A stretch of 64,000 nt of DNA. Source: Spongiactinospora sp. TRM90649. GTDB taxonomy: Bacteria; Actinomycetota; Actinomycetes; Streptosporangiales; Streptosporangiaceae. The first letter of the stretch is position 1. Each line of letters begins with the position of its first letter. Location of the stretch: positions 1-64,000 of the forward strand of contig NZ_JARLTC010000012.1 in NCBI RefSeq assembly GCF_029382225.1. Reading direction: 5' to 3'. The notes beneath the pieces were generated by a model. That model was not told where the DNA came from. It saw nothing but the letters and a program-made list of their open reading frames with translations, and did not search any database. This document shows positions 1-8,309 of this stretch, in pieces. The position numbers and the translations under genes are program-made.

Positions 1-264
1 GCGTTTCGATCATTCCCCTCTACGCCCCAAACAGAGGTACAGCCAGGGGTACCGCCGTCGCGGGGCCGGGACGCCGGCACGCCCGCCATCTGGAGCCGTC
101 AAGCGAACCGGCCGGTCAGCGGTCCGGACGCCGGTACACGCCTTCGAGGCAGGTCAGCACGGCGGCCACCCGCCGGTCGGTGCCGTCGCCGGTCGCCCAC
201 CGGCCGGGGCCCTGTCCGATCAGCGGTGGCAAAGGCCGGTCGGCGCGTCACCGACGTAAGGGGA
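1..264. other. Left edge, no confident gene
   Basis: No complete gene can be supported here. On the minus strand a short frame is open from about 246 down to a TGA at 116-118, and its tail reads CLEGVYRRPDR. The composition looks coding-like, so it may be the 3' remnant of a decayed gene, but the frame is too short to name. It lies downstream of the DinB-like gene on the same strand. Confidence 0.3.
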
Positions 265-765
265 TCAGCGGCCGGTGGTCCCGTCGATCTGTTCGCGGAG
301 GATGTCGGCGTGGCCCGCGTGGCGGGCGGTTTCCTCGATCATGTGCGTGAGGGCCCAGCGGACGCTGGGGGCGGGGCGACCGGGGCGGGGACGCGGGAGC
401 GGGGCGCTGAGGTCGGTGCATCCGTTGAGGACCTCGTTGGCGTGCTCGACCGCCTCGCGGTAGCGGGCGACGACATCGGCCACGCCGTCCGCCGGTGCGG
501 CCTGGAACGTCGCCTGCCAGTCGGCGACCTCCTCTCCGAGGAACAGCGAGCGTTCGACGAAGGCCAGGTGGTTGAGCAGGCCGAGCAGGTTCGTGCCGGA
601 CGGCACGCCGGCCGTCCGCACCTGCGGTTCGGGCGCGCCCTCGACCTTCGCGGCGGCCGAGGTCCGGAGATAGTCGAGGAATCCGCGCAGCACCTCGGCC
701 TCGCCGCCGCCGGTCCGGGGCGGCGGGGTGTCGCGACGACGGGGACGGCGGGTGCTACCGGGCAT
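265..765 (-). CDS. DinB-like (DUF664) four-helix-bundle protein
   Basis: A 166-residue protein of the DinB/DUF664 superfamily. Members are small four-helix bundles that hold a metal with about three histidines; some are thiol-dependent S-transferases, but the substrate here is unknown. His66 sits in GLLNHLAFVERS, and the C-terminal helix has the family's E-x-x-RHxGHxDILRE pattern (His149, His152). The first ~20 residues are Arg/Pro-rich and probably disordered. The ATG at 763-765 has a good ribosome site (AAAGGAG, six bases upstream). It is divergent from the XRE-cupin regulator gene with about 130 bp between starts, so that regulator could control it. Family assignment is firm; function is not. 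Confidence 0.85.
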   Translation of the reverse strand: MPGSTRRPRRRDTPPPRTGGGEAEVLRGFLDYLRTSAAAKVEGAPEPQVRTAGVPSGTNLLGLLNHLAFVERSLFLGEEVADWQATFQAAPADGVADVVARYREAVEHANEVLNGCTDLSAPLPRPRPGRPAPSVRWALTHMIEETARHAGHADILREQIDGTTGR

Positions 766-869
766 GGTGGCTCCTTTCCTGCGGGCCTCGGCGGTACGAC
801 CGTCCGGGCCGGTCGACCGCCGGTCGGGTGCGCCCAGTCTTGCCGGACGTCCCCCGCCTTGGCACGAAA

Positions 870-888
870 TCTTGCCGTTCTGGCAAGA
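870..888. promoter_or_regulatory. Inverted repeat at the XRE-cupin gene start
   Basis: TCTTGCC (870-876) and GGCAAGA (882-888) form perfect 7-bp arms around a 5-nt spacer. The repeat ends 7 bp before the GTG start of the XRE-cupin gene and lies in the intergenic region shared with the divergent DinB-like gene. Inference: an operator, most simply for the neighbouring XRE regulator acting on itself and possibly on the DinB-like gene. Confidence 0.6.
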
Positions 889-895
889 TGACCGC

Positions 896-1468
896 GTGGA
901 TCAGGTGACGGACGACGACGTGCTCGACGCCGTGGGGCCGCGGCTGCGGGCGCTGCGGCGTGACCGTGGCATCTCCCTGGCCGCGCTCGCCGCGGCGACC
1001 GGTGTGTCGCAGAGCACCCTGTCCCGCCTGGAGAGCGGACAGCGGCGGGCGACGCTGGAGCTGCTGCTGCCGCTGGCCCGCGTCTATGACGTTCCGCTGG
1101 ACGATCTCGTCGGCGCGCCGCGCACCGGCGATCCCCGGATCCACCTCAAGCCGATCAACCGGTTCGGGATGACCTTCGTGCCCCTGTCCCGGCGGCCGGG
1201 CGGGGTGCACGCGTTCAAGATGATCATCCCGGCCCGCCCGGCACCGCTCGAACCGACCCCGCAGACCCACGAAGGCTTCGAGTGGCTCTACGTGCTCAGC
1301 GGTCGGCTGCGGCTCGTGCTCGGTGAGCGCGACCTGCTGCTGCCGCCGGGCGAGGCGGCCGAGTTCGACACCTCCCTGCCGCACTGGCTGGGCAGCGCCG
1401 ACGGCGGCGCGGTCGAGCTGCTCATTCTCTTCGGCCAGCAGGGGATGCGGGTGCATGTGAGCGCCTGA
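896..1468 (+). CDS. XRE-family regulator with C-terminal cupin
   Basis: A 190-residue cytoplasmic transcription regulator. Residues ~12-66 form an XRE helix-turn-helix (LAAATGVSQSTLSRLESGQR), and ~100-185 a small cupin barrel with ETHEGFEWLYVLSGRL-like features that would bind a small ligand. The GTG at 896 is preferred because the frame upstream reads through the palindrome and has no family-like sequence. The transcript may be leaderless or nearly so, since the 870-888 repeat occupies the usual ribosome-site region. It converges with the MarR-like gene, their 3' ends overlapping by 47 bp. Ligand and target are unknown; autoregulation through 870-888 is the simplest model. Confidence 0.85.
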   Translation: MDQVTDDDVLDAVGPRLRALRRDRGISLAALAAATGVSQSTLSRLESGQRRATLELLLPLARVYDVPLDDLVGAPRTGDPRIHLKPINRFGMTFVPLSRRPGGVHAFKMIIPARPAPLEPTPQTHEGFEWLYVLSGRLRLVLGERDLLLPPGEAAEFDTSLPHWLGSADGGAVELLILFGQQGMRVHVSA

Positions 1469-2378
1469 CCTCGTCGAGGGCCTCGCGCTGCGCGCCGGTC
1501 AGGAGATCGGGCTTCGGCGTGACCGCGTACGTGCCGGGGGCGGGGTGTTCAAGGGTCAGCGGGCCGGCGATGGCCGGGTGGTGGGCGAGGGCTTCGAGGG
1601 CGGCGGCGGTTCGTTCGGCGGGCCAGTTCAGGGCGGCGGTGAGCGCATCCGTCGTAAGAGGGCCCGCGTGCAGGAGCGCGGCGAGGAGCGTCAGGGCGTC
1701 GGACACCAGGGCTTCGGTGAGGCCGCCGCCGTCCATGTGCGCGCTGAGGCGGTCGAAGAAGCGGCCCATCCGGTGCAGCCGGATGGCGGCGGGCGAGCCG
1801 GGGCCGAAGATCTCCGCGCCGCGCCGGGTGGCCGCCGCGACGTCGGCGTGCGCGCCGGTGTCGGCCCGCCAGGCGCGGAGCCAGACGTCGTCGTCGATGA
1901 GGTAGCGCTCGCGGCGGCCTCCGGGGTCGGGGGCGCGGCGGACCAGGTCCATCGTTTCGAGGTAGCCGATGGCCTTGGACACCGACGCGGGGCTGACCCG
2001 CAGCCGGTGGACGAGTTCGGCCGAGGTGAGGCTCTCGCCGTCGGCCGTGAGCAGGCAGACGAACACCCGGGACGGCATGCGCGGCAGCCCCGTGCCGCTC
2101 AGCAGCACCGCGAACTCCTCCACGAACTCCCGCGCGAACCCGCCCGGCTCCCCCTGCCGCCCGGCCCGTGCCCGTTCGCCCCGGCGGGCGCGCCGCGCGG
2201 TGGTCTCCTGGGCCTGGTCCGCCAGGTAGCCGCCCGGCCCGCCGTTGCGCCCCACCTCACGGGTGATCGTGGACGTAGGCCGGGAAAGGCGTCTGGCCAT
2301 CTCGGCGTATCCGAGGCCTTCGGCCAGCCAGCCCGCGATCAGCCGCCGGTCCTCGTGGGTCAGCCTGCCACCGGGCAC
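1422..2378 (-). CDS. HTH_38 plus MarR-like winged-helix regulator
   Basis: A 318-residue regulator with two DNA-binding parts. Residues ~1-50 (LTHEDRRLIAGWLAEGL then RRLSRPTSTITREV) match the helix-turn-helix of IS30-type transposases (HTH_38). Residues ~85-170 form a MarR/GbsR-like winged helix (AELVHRLRVSPASVSKAI, then DLVRR..GRRERY). A C-terminal region of ~140 residues may be an effector or second winged-helix module. The GTG start at 2378 follows a strong AGGAGGTG ribosome site. It is divergent from the serine hydrolase gene, and duplicated near-palindromes lie between them. The gene is not a transposase, since no catalytic domain follows. Its likely role is to regulate the hydrolase and itself. 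Confidence 0.8.
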   Translation of the reverse strand: MPGGRLTHEDRRLIAGWLAEGLGYAEMARRLSRPTSTITREVGRNGGPGGYLADQAQETTARRARRGERARAGRQGEPGGFAREFVEEFAVLLSGTGLPRMPSRVFVCLLTADGESLTSAELVHRLRVSPASVSKAIGYLETMDLVRRAPDPGGRRERYLIDDDVWLRAWRADTGAHADVAAATRRGAEIFGPGSPAAIRLHRMGRFFDRLSAHMDGGGLTEALVSDALTLLAALLHAGPLTTDALTAALNWPAERTAAALEALAHHPAIAGPLTLEHPAPGTYAVTPKPDLLTGAQREALDEVRRSHAPASPAGRRE

Positions 2379-2423
2379 CGGCCCACCTCCTGTCGTGCCG
2401 TCCGGGTGCGTTCACCAACAGTA

Positions 2424-2477
2424 CATTGCAACGACCCATCCAGAGAAATTGCTTTCGCGACAATACCATTGCAACGA
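2424..2477. promoter_or_regulatory. Duplicated near-palindromic CATTGCAACGA boxes
   Basis: CATTGCAACGA occurs at 2424-2434 and again at 2467-2477, 43 bp apart start to start, about four helical turns. The core CATTGCAACG is nearly its own reverse complement, as expected for a dimeric winged-helix regulator. The stretch is clearly AT-richer than its surroundings and lies between the divergent MarR-like and serine hydrolase genes. Inference: paired operators covering both promoters. Confidence 0.55.
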
Positions 2478-2565
2478 TCGGCGTAAATAGCGGCTTTTTC
2501 GTTGACGACTAATAAAACGCAACGTAGCCTTTCGCCACCTGGAAACCGAACGAGGGGACGAGAGG

Positions 2566-4212
2566 ATGACGACCACACGGATTCGAGCCAGGGTCGCGGA
2601 GCTCCTGGCCGAGTACCGGATCCCGAGTGCCGCGATCGGCGTGCTCCGCGACGGGGAGATCACCGACTTCGCCGTCGGCGTCAAGAACGTGGAGACGCGC
2701 GAGCCCGCTACGACCGGCACCATCTACCAGTGCGGTTCCATGACCAAGACCTGGACCGCCCTCGCCTTCATGCGGTTCGTCGACGAAGGCAGGGCCGACC
2801 TGGACGAACCGGTGCGGACCTACCTGCCCGAGTTCCGGGTCGCCGATCCGGAGACCACCGCCAAGGTCACGCCCCGCCACCTGCTCAACCACACGAACGG
2901 CATCGAAGAGGTCTTCGGCGACCCCGGCGAAGGCGACGACGTCTACGAGCGCATGATCGAGAACATCGCCGGCGCGCCGCAGGTGCATCCCCTGGGGCAC
3001 ACCCACGGCTACAGCGCGGCGCTCGGCTACGCGATTCTCGCCCGCGTCATGGAGGCGATCGACGGCAGGCGCTGGGACGCCCTCATGCGCGAACGCCTGC
3101 TCGGCCCGCTGGGAGCGGCCGACACGAACACCCGGAACGACCAGGTGGACGCCACCCGGGCCGCGACCGGCCACCTGATCCGGTCCCTCGCCGAGGGGCC
3201 GATCGTCTCCCCGCTGAGCCACCTGCCCCGCTCCTACGGGCCCGGCGGCAACATCACCTCGACGGTCCGCGAGGTGCTCACGATGGCGCACGTCTTCCTC
3301 GACGACGGCAGGGCGCCGGACGGCACGCGGATCATCTCGTCCAAGAGCCTGCGCGAGATGATGGAGTCACGCGTCCCCGTGCCCGACCCCTATCTGTTCG
3401 GGCCGGAATGGGCGCTCGGCCTCATCGTCTGCGACTGGGACGGCCGGACCGTCTACGCCAGCGACGGCAGCACCATCGGCCAGAACTCCCGCCTGCGGAT
3501 CCTTCCCGGCTCCGGCCTCGCCGTCGCGATGCTGACCAACGCCGGGCCGCGCGACGACTTCTACAAGCGGGTGTTCAACGAGGTCCTGGCCGAGTTCGGC
3601 GCGCCCGCCGTCCCGGCTCTGCCGGAGCCCGACCCGGCCCTCGGCCGGACCCTCGACCTGTCGCGCTACGAAGGCGTCTACGAGCGGCCCGGCACCCGCT
3701 ACGAGGTGCGCGCCGGGGACGGCGGCCTCCAACTCACCTACGCGCTGAACCCCGTGGAGGCCCGGCTGCTCGGCAGGCCCGAGCGCGTCGAGCACGAACT
3801 GCTCCCGATCAGCGAGACCCACTTCCTGATGCCGCCCGCCGGTCCGCTCGACGACACCCAGACCGTCGCGATCTACGACTTCGAGCACGGGCCCGCGCGC
3901 TATCTCCACACCAACTGCCGAGTCACCCCACGAGCCAGCGAGGAGCACACGTCAATGCAGGTCATCGCAGTTTCCGCCATCTCCGACACCGACGGGTTCT
4001 GGAATTCGATCAAGACGGCGTACGCCAGGCTGCCCAAGGGCGCCCGCTGGACCATGGCCGTGGCCAGTACCGACGGCACCAGGGCCATCAACATCATCGC
4101 GCACGACTCCGTCGACGGCGTGCTCGACTTCTTCGAGGAGCACGCCGCCCCGTTCGCCGCGACCGAGTACTTCGAGGCCGATGCCGCCAACGCGGTCGGC
4201 CTTCCCGCCTGA
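2566..4212 (+). CDS. Beta-lactamase-fold serine hydrolase with extra C-terminal domain
   Basis: A 548-residue protein. Residues 1 to ~330 form a class-C beta-lactamase/DD-peptidase fold: the nucleophile motif S-M-T-K is at 58-61, with HTNGI at ~109-113 and a degenerate second motif Y-S-A at 149-151 where Y-x-N is usual. There is no signal peptide, so it is probably cytoplasmic; an esterase or amidase role is more likely than antibiotic hydrolysis. Residues ~345-460 resemble the beta-barrel domain that often follows this fold. The last 85 residues (from Met464, position 3955) look like an independent small alpha/beta domain with its own plausible ribosome site (GAGGAG) upstream. That piece may be a fused domain or a second translation product. 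The ATG at 2566 follows GAGAGG. Confidence 0.85.
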   Translation: MTTTRIRARVAELLAEYRIPSAAIGVLRDGEITDFAVGVKNVETREPATTGTIYQCGSMTKTWTALAFMRFVDEGRADLDEPVRTYLPEFRVADPETTAKVTPRHLLNHTNGIEEVFGDPGEGDDVYERMIENIAGAPQVHPLGHTHGYSAALGYAILARVMEAIDGRRWDALMRERLLGPLGAADTNTRNDQVDATRAATGHLIRSLAEGPIVSPLSHLPRSYGPGGNITSTVREVLTMAHVFLDDGRAPDGTRIISSKSLREMMESRVPVPDPYLFGPEWALGLIVCDWDGRTVYASDGSTIGQNSRLRILPGSGLAVAMLTNAGPRDDFYKRVFNEVLAEFGAPAVPALPEPDPALGRTLDLSRYEGVYERPGTRYEVRAGDGGLQLTYALNPVEARLLGRPERVEHELLPISETHFLMPPAGPLDDTQTVAIYDFEHGPARYLHTNCRVTPRASEEHTSMQVIAVSAISDTDGFWNSIKTAYARLPKGARWTMAVASTDGTRAINIIAHDSVDGVLDFFEEHAAPFAATEYFEADAANAVGLPA

Positions 4213-4300
4213 CCGCCGCCCACCGCGGTGCGCCGGATTCTGTCGGAGCCGCCTGCCAGGATTCCCGTGATCCGACCACCCTCCAGCAGAGCGGAATCCG

Positions 4301-4816
4301 ATGAGCGACGATGACTTGTTCGACTCCGAGGCGTACTGCGCGATCTTGGTCCGGGGCCTCACCCCGCACGAGGCCCTGGGCCGTCTCGGCGCCGAGGTGT
4401 TCGACGGTGAGCCCGACGACGAAGACGTCGAGGACGACCTGGCCCTCATCATGGCCCTCCCGGCCGAGGGCGGCACCGTCCTCTACGAGTCGAACGGCTA
4501 CGCGGGCTCCGTGGACGAGATCATGCGACCGCTGTCGGCGGGCACCGTCACGGCGAGCGTGTTCGTCAACGTGAACCGGGTCGCGTCCTTCGACCACTAC
4601 GCCGACGGCCGCGAGGTCCTGAGCTTCGACCCGCTGTTCCCGCTCGACGGCGACGACGCCCCGCCGCACTTCCTCGCCGACCGCGCCGAGCTGCACCTGG
4701 TGGAAGGCGACTCCAAGGGCGGCATGCCCGCCGCCCTGGAGCTGGCCGAGCGCGTCACCGGCGTGTCGCTGAACGCGTCGAGCGAGGTGGTGGCGCACAT
4801 CGCCATCGATTACTGA
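4301..4816 (+). CDS. DUF6461 family protein
   Basis: A 171-residue protein of a family common in actinomycetes with no known function. Recognisable features are the N-terminal CAILVRGLTPHEALGRLG segment, a middle block YESNGYAGSVDEIMRPLSAGT followed by SVFVNVNRV, then LSFDPLFP, and a C-terminal LELAERVTGVSL. It is acidic, with no signal peptide or membrane segment. The ATG at 4301 lies 88 bp after the hydrolase gene, and the gene converges with nurA. Family members often sit alone in variable regions; no operon partner is evident. Confidence 0.8.
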   Translation: MSDDDLFDSEAYCAILVRGLTPHEALGRLGAEVFDGEPDDEDVEDDLALIMALPAEGGTVLYESNGYAGSVDEIMRPLSAGTVTASVFVNVNRVASFDHYADGREVLSFDPLFPLDGDDAPPHFLADRAELHLVEGDSKGGMPAALELAERVTGVSLNASSEVVAHIAIDY

Positions 4817-4893
4817 ACCCGAGACCTCAGAGCCCGGCCGGCACGGCACGCAGGGCCCAGGCGACCGGTCCCGGCAGCGCGCCCGCGAAGGGC

Positions 4894-5868
4894 TCAGGCG
4901 GGCTGGGCGGCGGCGGCGCGCAGCGCGCGGTAGAGGAACCGGGGGTCGCCCAGGCGGTGCCGGAGCAGCTTCTCCAGCCCGCCGATGGGCGTGAGGTTCT
5001 GCGGGGCGCGGGGGTCCTTGTACGACACGCCCGCCAGGCCGGGCAGGGCCAGGGTGATCGAGTCGGCGAGCGCGACGACCTCCTCGGGCAGCAGGTCGGC
5101 GCCCGCCTCGCAGCGGGCGACCCCCGCCCACGGGGTCGCCGACCCCTCCGACAGGCGCACGTACCAGGCGTGCCGCCGCCAGCTCGTGCCCATCAGGAAG
5201 ACCGGGGTGCGCTGCCCGGCCGCCAGCTCCGACACCACGCCCGCCTGCGGGGCGGGCAGGTAGGCGGTGTGGTGGGTCTTGATGTAGCCGACCGTGCGCG
5301 GCAGGTGCGTACGGCCGCGCAGCGGCCCGTCCACCAGCAGCAGGTCGTCGTCACCCGCCTGGCTCCGGTGGCTCACCGCGAGGTCGATCTCCAACTGGGT
5401 GACCCGGCGCTGCAACGCCAGGCTCAGCTCGTCCATGCTCGCGTCGGCGGCGGGCAGCGCCCGGTAGACCGCCGCCGACGTCTTCACGTCGGTGGCGTGG
5501 GGCGCGGCGCTGAACACCGACCGGCTCACGTCGATCGCCGCCAGCGACGCCCCCTCGGGGCCGCACCTGACGATCCCGGCCGCGTAGGAGGCGGCGATTC
5601 CGGGCGAGGGCATCGCGCCCGCCGGGTCGTGCATCCACACGCGGGCGTCGATCCGCCGCACGCCGTCGGCGATCAGCATCACCTTCGGCGGGGCGGACCC
5701 CCGTGCCGGGGTGACCGGCCGCCAGTCGGCGGCGGGCAGCTCCACGTCGAGTTCCAGCTCGGCGCTGGTGGAGCCCAGCTCGCTCATCGCCTCGGCGGCC
5801 AGCGCCTGCGCGTAGCCCGGGTCCCACGGATCGACGGTGAACGCCCCGCCGCTCGTCATGACGGTCAC
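4894..5868 (-). CDS. nurA: NurA-like 5'-3' nuclease
   Basis: A 324-residue NurA-family nuclease. In archaea NurA works inside a HerA hexamer, with Mre11-Rad50, to resect DNA ends. The expected acidic motifs are present: Asp68 in LIADGV after a beta strand, Asp112 in AAIDVS, and Asp180 in LLLVDGPL, followed by K-T-H-H at 197-200. The tail ends PIGGLEKLLRHRLGDPRFLYRAL, typical of the family. It is the last gene of herA-sbcD-sbcC-nurA. Its ATG overlaps the sbcC stop by 4 bp, implying translational coupling. Identification rests on the motifs and on the operon partners. Confidence 0.8.
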   Translation of the reverse strand: MTVMTSGGAFTVDPWDPGYAQALAAEAMSELGSTSAELELDVELPAADWRPVTPARGSAPPKVMLIADGVRRIDARVWMHDPAGAMPSPGIAASYAAGIVRCGPEGASLAAIDVSRSVFSAAPHATDVKTSAAVYRALPAADASMDELSLALQRRVTQLEIDLAVSHRSQAGDDDLLLVDGPLRGRTHLPRTVGYIKTHHTAYLPAPQAGVVSELAAGQRTPVFLMGTSWRRHAWYVRLSEGSATPWAGVARCEAGADLLPEEVVALADSITLALPGLAGVSYKDPRAPQNLTPIGGLEKLLRHRLGDPRFLYRALRAAAAQPA

Positions 5869-8309
5869 GGCGCCACCCGGTTCAGGTGCGAGCCCCGGGC
5901 GTCGCGGGTGACCTCGAAGCGCACCGGCACCCGGTCGGCGAGCGCGGGCACGTGGGTGACCAGCCCGACCATCCGGTCACCTCCCCCGGCCAGGCGTTCG
6001 AGCGTGGTCGCGACGGTGTCGAGGGTGGCCGGGTCGAGCGTGCCGAACCCCTCGTCCAGGAAGATCGAGTCGAGGCTTCTGGCGGCCGTCGCGGCGAGGC
6101 CCGCCACCTGGCTGGACAGCGCCAGGGCCAGCGCCAGCGACGCCTGGAAGGTCTCGCCGCCGGACAGCGTGCGGACGCTGCGGCGCAGCCCCGCCTCGCC
6201 GTGGTCGATCACCTCGATCTCGCCCTTGTCGCCCAGCACCAGCTCGTACTCTCCGCCGGACAGGTCGTGCAGCGTCACCGACGCCTCGGCGACCAGCAGC
6301 TCCAGCGCCTCCGCGCACAGCCAGCGCTCGAAGGCGTTGGCCCGCAGCAGCAGGGTCAGCTCGTGCGCGACCCGCGACTCCCGCTCCTTGCCCGCCGCGT
6401 GCGTGGTCAGCTCCTCGGCCTGCAGGCGGTTCTCCTTGACCCGGGCGAGCCGGTGCTCGGCGCGGACCACGGAACCGGCGAGCGTCTCGTGGATCCGTTC
6501 GGGGGTGGCGTCGGCGGTCACCTCGACCTCGTGCCGCGCCAGGCGGGTCACCAGAGCGGAGCGCGCCTCGTCGCGTTCCCGCTCGGCGGTGGCCAGGTCG
6601 GCGGCCAGGCCGGTGGCGGTCTCGCGTTCGGCCCGCGCGGCCTTCTCTCGCCAGTTCAGCAGGGAGGCCCAGGCGGCGTGCAGGTCGGTCCGGTCGAGCG
6701 GCGGGGCGCCGAGCGCGACGACCCGGTCGCGGGCGGCGTCTAGTTCGCGCCAGGACCGCTCGGACTTCTCGCGCAGTTCGCCCGCGCGGCGTTCGGCGCG
6801 GGACAGCTCGCCGCTCGCCGTACGGGTGCTCCGGCGGGCCTTGCCCAGGCGTTCCTCGGCGGCCTCGACGGCGGCGAGGTCGTGCCGGGCCCGGTCGCGA
6901 TCGGCGCCCGACACCCGCTGCGTGAGCTGGGCGAGCTGCCCGCCCAGTTCGTCCGCCTTCTGCTGGATGCGCGCGGCGTCGATCTCCGCGCGCCGCCGTT
7001 CGTTCCGCGCCCGCTCGGCCTCGTCGCGGCGGGCCTTGAGCGCCCGCTCGGCGGCGCCCAGCTCGGCGGGCGCCCGGTGCTCGGGCAGTTCGGTGACCGC
7101 GCGCAGGCAGGTGGGGCAGGGCTCGCCCACCTTCAGGCGGCTCGCCAGGTCGGCGGCCATGTGCGCGTCGCGCAGCCGCTCGCGCGCCCGCTCGGCCCCG
7201 GCGAGCGCCTCACCGGCCGCGCGCTCGGAGTCGGCCAGGCCGGCGGCGGCGGTCGCGGCGGACTCGGCCGCGGCTCTGGCCGCGGCCAGGGAACGGCCGA
7301 GCCGTTCGTGGTCGTCGAGTGCGGCGAGCAGCGCGGCCAGCGCGGACTTGTCACCGGCCCGGGTCAGGTCGTCCTCGGCCTGCTGCTCGGCCTGGGCCAG
7401 CCGGGCGACCTCGGCGGTCATCCGGGTGATCGCCTCACCGGCCTGGCGGACGGCGTCGGCCAGGGTCGGCACGTCGGGCGGCATGGCCAGGGCGTCGAGC
7501 GCGGCCAGGCGCTGCCGCGCGGCCGTGCGTTCCTGGCGCAGCGCGGCCAGCGCGTCGTCGCGCCCGCGCAGCGCCCGCAGCTCGTTCCTGGCGACCTCGG
7601 CCAGCTCGCGCAGCGCGGCCAGCCGGGTCTGCGCGTCGTGCTCGGCCGCCTCGTCGGCGTCGGCGAGCCTGGCCAGGCGGTTCCTGGCGAAGGACGCGGC
7701 CTGCTTGGCGGCCTCCTCCTCGCGGACGGCGCGCTGCCTGATCAGCTCGTACACGTCGGCGTCGAGGAGCTGCACCAGGAGGTCCTGCCGCTCGCGCGGC
7801 TGCGCGTGCAGGAACTCGGCGAACCTGCCCTGCGGGAGCACCACGCACTGGGTGAAGAAGCGGTATTCGAGGCCGGTGACCCGCTGCACCTCCGGGGTGA
7901 CGGCGTCGCCCTCGGCGACCGGGCGCAGCACCGCGCCGAGCAGGTCGTCGAGCCCGGCCGTCACCGGCACGGCGGGGTCGAGCTCGTCGAGCCTGGCCTC
8001 CTTGGTGTGCACCCGGCCCTTGGCGTCGCGTTGCAGCGCGCGCACGACGGCGTGGCGGCGGCCGGAGCTCTCGAAGACCAGCGCCACCTTGCCGGAGACC
8101 GCCGACGGGGCGAGCGCGTGACTGATCACGTTTTCCCGGCCCCAGCGCGGCACCGTGCCGTACAGCGCGAAGCAGATCGCGTCGATGACGGTGCTCTTGC
8201 CCGCGCCGGTCGGGCCGACCAGCGCGAAGTAGTCGACGTCGGCGAAGTCGACGGTGACCGGCTCGCGGAAGCTGCCGAAGTCGGAAAGGTGCAGGCGCAG
8301 CGGACGCAT
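5865..8309 (-). CDS. sbcC: SbcC/Rad50-type SMC-like ATPase
   Basis: An 814-residue ATPase that partners SbcD to open and trim DNA ends and hairpins. Walker A GPTGAGKST is at 32-40, the Q-loop region VVLPQGRFAEFL near 156-167, and the zinc-hook C-P-T-C at 398-401. The ABC signature LSGGETFQ starts at 715 and Walker B/D-loop FLDEGFGTLD lies at ~750-759. Long Ala/Glu/Arg-rich coiled coils lie between ~185-390 and ~410-680. It is shorter than E. coli SbcC (1048 residues), through shorter coiled coils. Its ATG shares one base with the sbcD stop (TGATG), and its own stop overlaps nurA, so the three are translationally coupled. Confidence 0.93.
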   Translation of the reverse strand: MRPLRLHLSDFGSFREPVTVDFADVDYFALVGPTGAGKSTVIDAICFALYGTVPRWGRENVISHALAPSAVSGKVALVFESSGRRHAVVRALQRDAKGRVHTKEARLDELDPAVPVTAGLDDLLGAVLRPVAEGDAVTPEVQRVTGLEYRFFTQCVVLPQGRFAEFLHAQPRERQDLLVQLLDADVYELIRQRAVREEEAAKQAASFARNRLARLADADEAAEHDAQTRLAALRELAEVARNELRALRGRDDALAALRQERTAARQRLAALDALAMPPDVPTLADAVRQAGEAITRMTAEVARLAQAEQQAEDDLTRAGDKSALAALLAALDDHERLGRSLAAARAAAESAATAAAGLADSERAAGEALAGAERARERLRDAHMAADLASRLKVGEPCPTCLRAVTELPEHRAPAELGAAERALKARRDEAERARNERRRAEIDAARIQQKADELGGQLAQLTQRVSGADRDRARHDLAAVEAAEERLGKARRSTRTASGELSRAERRAGELREKSERSWRELDAARDRVVALGAPPLDRTDLHAAWASLLNWREKAARAERETATGLAADLATAERERDEARSALVTRLARHEVEVTADATPERIHETLAGSVVRAEHRLARVKENRLQAEELTTHAAGKERESRVAHELTLLLRANAFERWLCAEALELLVAEASVTLHDLSGGEYELVLGDKGEIEVIDHGEAGLRRSVRTLSGGETFQASLALALALSSQVAGLAATAARSLDSIFLDEGFGTLDPATLDTVATTLERLAGGGDRMVGLVTHVPALADRVPVRFEVTRDARGSHLNRVAP

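Noticed and set aside
1422..2378. IS30 transposase
   Set aside because: Only the N-terminal helix-turn-helix resembles IS30; a MarR domain follows and no DDE catalytic core or terminal repeats are present.
2566..4212. Antibiotic-resistance beta-lactamase
   Set aside because: No signal peptide, a degenerate second motif and an extra C-terminal domain argue for a general serine hydrolase.
2502..4304. Long plus-strand frame overlapping the serine hydrolase
   Set aside because: Arg/Pro/Gly-rich low-complexity translation without domains; it is a shadow of the hydrolase gene in a high-GC genome.
4957..8121. Plus-strand frame of over 1000 codons opposite nurA/sbcC
   Set aside because: Ser/Arg/Ala-rich antisense of well-supported minus-strand genes with clear motifs.
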